The notes beneath the pieces are model-generated. The model ran no database searches and was not told the origin of the DNA. It saw nothing but the letters and a program-made list of their open reading frames with translations. The position numbers and the translations under genes were made by a program. A stretch of 6,982 bases of DNA from CAYRGG01 sp964423745 (GTDB lineage: Bacteria > Pseudomonadota > Gammaproteobacteria > Competibacterales > Competibacteraceae): assembly GCA_964423745.1 (NCBI GenBank), contig CAYRGG010000116.1, forward strand, positions 1 through 6,982, given 5' to 3'. Below, piece by piece: positions 6,240 to 6,982 of the stretch (the stretch's first letter is position 1; each line of letters opens with the position of its first letter).

Positions 6240-6371
6240 GAAGAGAGTGTAGATAACTCTGTATCATGAAGCAAACGACTTAATGGGATGGTCCGCCCCG
6301 CTCCCCAAACGGCTTCAAATGAGCCATGATGTCAGTGTCAATCAGACATCCAAACAGAAGCGAGGCGAACC
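6240..6371. other. Gap between RAYT and IS110 starts; probably contains the IS110 left end
   Basis: The two transposase genes diverge from this 132-bp region. Bases nearest RAYT hold a small inverted repeat AGAGT/ACTCT (6244-6260). The part from about 6280 onward is more GC-rich and contains GGTCCGCCCC, a short GGCT/AGCC stem (6311-6325) and a 6-bp stem GATGTC/GACATC (6328-6333 and 6345-6350). This is probably the non-coding left end of the IS110 element, but I cannot fix the exact boundary because IS110 elements lack terminal inverted repeats. Confidence 0.4.
6362..6365 (+). promoter_or_regulatory. Shine-Dalgarno GAGG for the IS110 transposase
   Basis: GAGG (in GCGAGGCGAACC) ends 6 bases before the ATG at 6372 and supports that start. 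Confidence 0.6.
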
Positions 6372-6959
6372 ATGAAACAGGATAGCGTAAAAGGCGACAT
6401 CACGGTGTTAGGCATTGATCTGGCAAAGAACAGTTTTCAACTGCACGGTGTGGATGCCGCAGGCCAACGGGTCGTGAGAAAGCCGCTGAGCCGCCACAAG
6501 GTCAGCGCCTATGTCGCGCAACTCCCTCCTTGTCTAATCGGTATGGAAGCCTGTGGTGGGGCGCATCACTGGGCGCGGGTATTCAGCGCGTTTGGGCATA
6601 CGGTACGGTTGATGGCCCCGCAGTTCGTCAAACCCTATGTCAAATCGAATAAAAATGATGCGGTGGACGCAGAAGCCATCTGCGAGGCGGTGCAGCGCCC
6701 CAACATGCGTTTTGTGCCCGAGAAGAGCATTGAACAGCAAGATATCCAAAGCCTGCATCGGATCCGTAGTCAGCTCATAGCCTGGCGCACCGCCCAGAGC
6801 AATCAGGTGCGTGGTCTATTGCTGGAATACGGGATCATTATCCCCCAAGGTATCCGCTATGTCCGCCAGCCGTTGCCGCTGATCTTGGAAGCGGCGGATA
6901 ATGGCTTGAGCGATCTGTTTCGTGAGCTTGAAGTGGCTACACTATACCGGACACCTTGA
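6372..6959 (+). CDS. IS110-family transposase, N-terminal DEDD domain only (C-terminally truncated, likely pseudogene)
   Basis: The 195-aa frame carries the RuvC-like DEDD domain of IS110-family recombinases. D16 lies in LGIDLAKNSFQLHGVD, E59 in LIGMEACGGAHHWAR, and D96 and D99 in KNDAVDAEAICEA; FVKPYVKSNK and SLHRIRSQL...RTAQSNQVRGLL are further family blocks. IS110 transposases are normally well over 300 aa, with a second domain (Transposase_20) holding the catalytic serine. That domain is absent here. Homology appears to stop at about residue 186 (DLFREL), and the last nine residues, EVATLYRTP, read into foreign DNA before TGA. The cause is probably insertion of another element at about 6929. 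The rest of the gene may lie beyond the window on the far side. As it stands the product should not recombine. It starts divergently from RAYT. Confidence 0.88.
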   Translation: MKQDSVKGDITVLGIDLAKNSFQLHGVDAAGQRVVRKPLSRHKVSAYVAQLPPCLIGMEACGGAHHWARVFSAFGHTVRLMAPQFVKPYVKSNKNDAVDAEAICEAVQRPNMRFVPEKSIEQQDIQSLHRIRSQLIAWRTAQSNQVRGLLLEYGIIIPQGIRYVRQPLPLILEAADNGLSDLFRELEVATLYRTP

Positions 6960-6982
6960 AACAAGAGAGAATAGAGAAACAA
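6929..6982. mobile_element. Putative left end of an IS3-family-like element interrupting the IS110 gene
   Basis: Exactly where IS110 homology ends, the sequence becomes TGAAGTGGCTAC, then TATACCGGACACC, then a purine-rich stretch (GAGAGAATAGAGAAAC) that could lead to a start codon beyond the window. IS3-family ends begin with TG and often carry CCGGACA about 20 bases in, which fits. Only 54 bp are visible and no transposase sequence is seen, so the family is a low-confidence inference. Confidence 0.35.

Noticed and set aside
6534..6758. Minus-strand frame inside the IS110 gene, and the plus-strand frame 6054-6269 over the RAYT start
   Set aside because: Both are antisense or overlapping shadows of transposase genes with clear catalytic motifs.

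Overview
The window looks like a gammaproteobacterial chromosome segment. The main reason is a compact pilB-pilC-pilD block whose products closely resemble the Pseudomonas-type type IV pilus proteins in length, motifs and termini. I cannot name the genus. The mix of an Rpn-type gene with coiled repeats, a REP-associated transposase and IS110/IS3-like elements fits an environmental, transposon-rich gammaproteobacterium, but that is only an impression.

Layout. Positions 1-294 (+) hold the C-terminal end of an Rpn/PD-(D/E)XK-type protein cut by the window edge, with five perfect 12-bp repeats. Positions 295-446 are a short gap between convergent genes and contain a REP-like hairpin. Positions 447-4341 (-) hold pilB, pilC and pilD, transcribed in that order with 25-bp and 15-bp gaps, apparently as one operon. 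They encode the assembly ATPase, the inner-membrane platform and the prepilin peptidase. No pilin gene (pilA) and no coaE-type gene is present beside them. Positions 4342-4810 are AT-rich and non-coding, between the divergent pilB and a small gene of unknown function (4811-5095, +, 94 aa, strong ribosome binding site).

From about 5100 the window becomes mobile DNA. A palindrome-rich patch (5109-5260) is followed by a REP-associated tyrosine transposase (RAYT, 5259-6239, -) that has an HUH/Y1 nuclease domain and a DnaA-domain-IV-like C-terminus. The last 26 codons of this gene plus the adjacent palindrome are perfectly duplicated as a 99-bp direct repeat just beyond its 3' end. An IS110-family transposase (6372-6959, +) starts divergently 132 bp away. 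It keeps its DEDD catalytic domain but is cut off near residue 186, where sequence resembling the left end of an IS3-family element begins and runs out of the window.

The pil genes are ordinary and apparently intact. The unusual content is the right third: the transposase-tail duplication with its palindromes, the transposase-DnaA fusion, the nested insertion elements, and the unrecognised small gene between pilB and the mobile cluster.
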